Both the position numbers and the translations under genes were made by a program. Positions 49,528 through 49,834 of a stretch of DNA of 49,834 nt are shown here, in pieces. Source of the DNA: Alphaproteobacteria bacterium (lineage in GTDB: Bacteria; Myxococcota_A; UBA796; GCA-2862545). Where the stretch lies: NCBI GenBank assembly GCA_020632915.1, contig JACKEP010000033.1, positions 1 through 49,834 of the forward strand. The letters are read 5' to 3'. The stretch's first letter is position 1. Every line of letters begins with the position of its first letter. The notes under the pieces were generated by a model. It was given only the letters and a program-made list of their open reading frames with translations. It ran no database searches and was not told the origin of the DNA.

Positions 49528-49834
49528 TTACCGGGCATCGTCAGGCAGCTCCAGCGGCGGAGCCTCGGCGCGTTCCCGGATCCAGGCCACGCCCCTGGCC
49601 ACGGCGGGGCGGCGGAGCACGGCGACCAGCACCCGCTTGCGCCCGGGGACGTCCACCAGCACGAGGCCCGCGAGGATCGTGAGCACGCCCTGTCCTGGCA
49701 GCACGAGCATGGCGACGCCGGCCACCACGAGCACCCCACCCAGCAGGTTGCGCCCCCCGCGGAGCAGCCAGCCGCGGGCCGTGGTCGGCCACGGCTCGGG
49801 CCCGCGCACGAGCCAGTCCGCCGGCAGCCGCGCG
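49528..49834 (-). CDS. PGPGW-type small membrane protein (5' end may lie outside window)
   Basis: At least 93 residues. Two hydrophobic helices flank LVLPGQGVLTIL, which matches the LPGPG turn of the PGPGW family of small bacterial membrane proteins, followed by VDVPGRKRV and a charged tail. A GTG at 49809 could start it, but the frame stays open through 49834 (with residues RLPADWL), so the true start may be further upstream. Function of the family is unknown. Confidence 0.7.
   Translation of the reverse strand, partial: ARLPADWLVRGPEPWPTTARGWLLRGGRNLLGGVLVVAGVAMLVLPGQGVLTILAGLVLVDVPGRKRVLVAVLRRPAVARGVAWIRERAEAPPLELPDDAR

Overview
The window is very GC-rich (by eye around 70% or more) and densely coded. 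It holds 42 protein genes, two of them cut by the window ends. I see no RNA gene, insertion sequence, phage or CRISPR array, and no gap longer than about 210 bases; the largest, 377-586, shows nothing beyond a candidate -10 box. The content suggests a member of the Myxococcota or a close deltaproteobacterial relative. Evidence for this is the MopE-like DCDD/PGAxExCDG repeat lipoproteins, a TSP3-repeat OmpA protein, MYXO-CTERM-like tails (Cys-rich, one hydrophobic helix, Arg cluster), an IgGFc-binding-type lipoprotein, a cytochrome c/copper monooxygenase fusion, and many lipoproteins with Asp/Thr linkers after the lipobox. Genus cannot be judged from this window.

Layout. 1-4.2 kb: the end of a PlsY-like acyltransferase gene, two unknown envelope genes, and a DUF4398-like lipoprotein plus OmpA/TSP3 pair. 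4.3-15.1 kb: a surface-protein region in which one arrangement occurs twice, a plus-strand MYXO-CTERM-type protein meeting a minus-strand MopE-like lipoprotein tail to tail. A cytochrome c/copper monooxygenase lipoprotein sits between the copies. 15.2-17.7 kb: a small lipoprotein, a DUF2167 protein and an SDR oxidoreductase. 17.8-22.3 kb: a four-gene operon of MBOAT acyltransferase, acyl carrier protein, methyltransferase and FkbH-type glyceryl transferase. This is the best candidate for a little-described system, possibly transfer of an ACP-bound glyceryl unit to an envelope acceptor. 22.3-31.4 kb: a fructosamine-kinase-like protein, a retinol-saturase-like oxidoreductase, a metzincin-like lipoprotein, a sugar-phosphate nucleotidyltransferase and further exported proteins. 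31.4-39.4 kb: a GNAT-nitrilase fusion, guaA (TTG start), an MDR dehydrogenase, rpoN, an orphan RegB-like quinone-sensor membrane domain, and ppa. 39.5-49.8 kb: a GT-C-like membrane protein, a lipoprotein, an EEP phosphodiesterase divergent from a cardiolipin synthase, a CoA-transferase divergent from a hemerythrin/beta-CASP nuclease pair, an IgGFc-binding-type lipoprotein and a PGPGW-type membrane protein.

Regulation. A core-consensus sigma-54 promoter lies directly upstream of rpoN. A TA[GC]-type -10-like hexamer recurs in front of many genes. At two convergent junctions both stop codons lie inside the arms of a perfect inverted repeat, and at a third one stop does; these look like compact terminators. 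Starts were mostly chosen from Shine-Dalgarno spacing.
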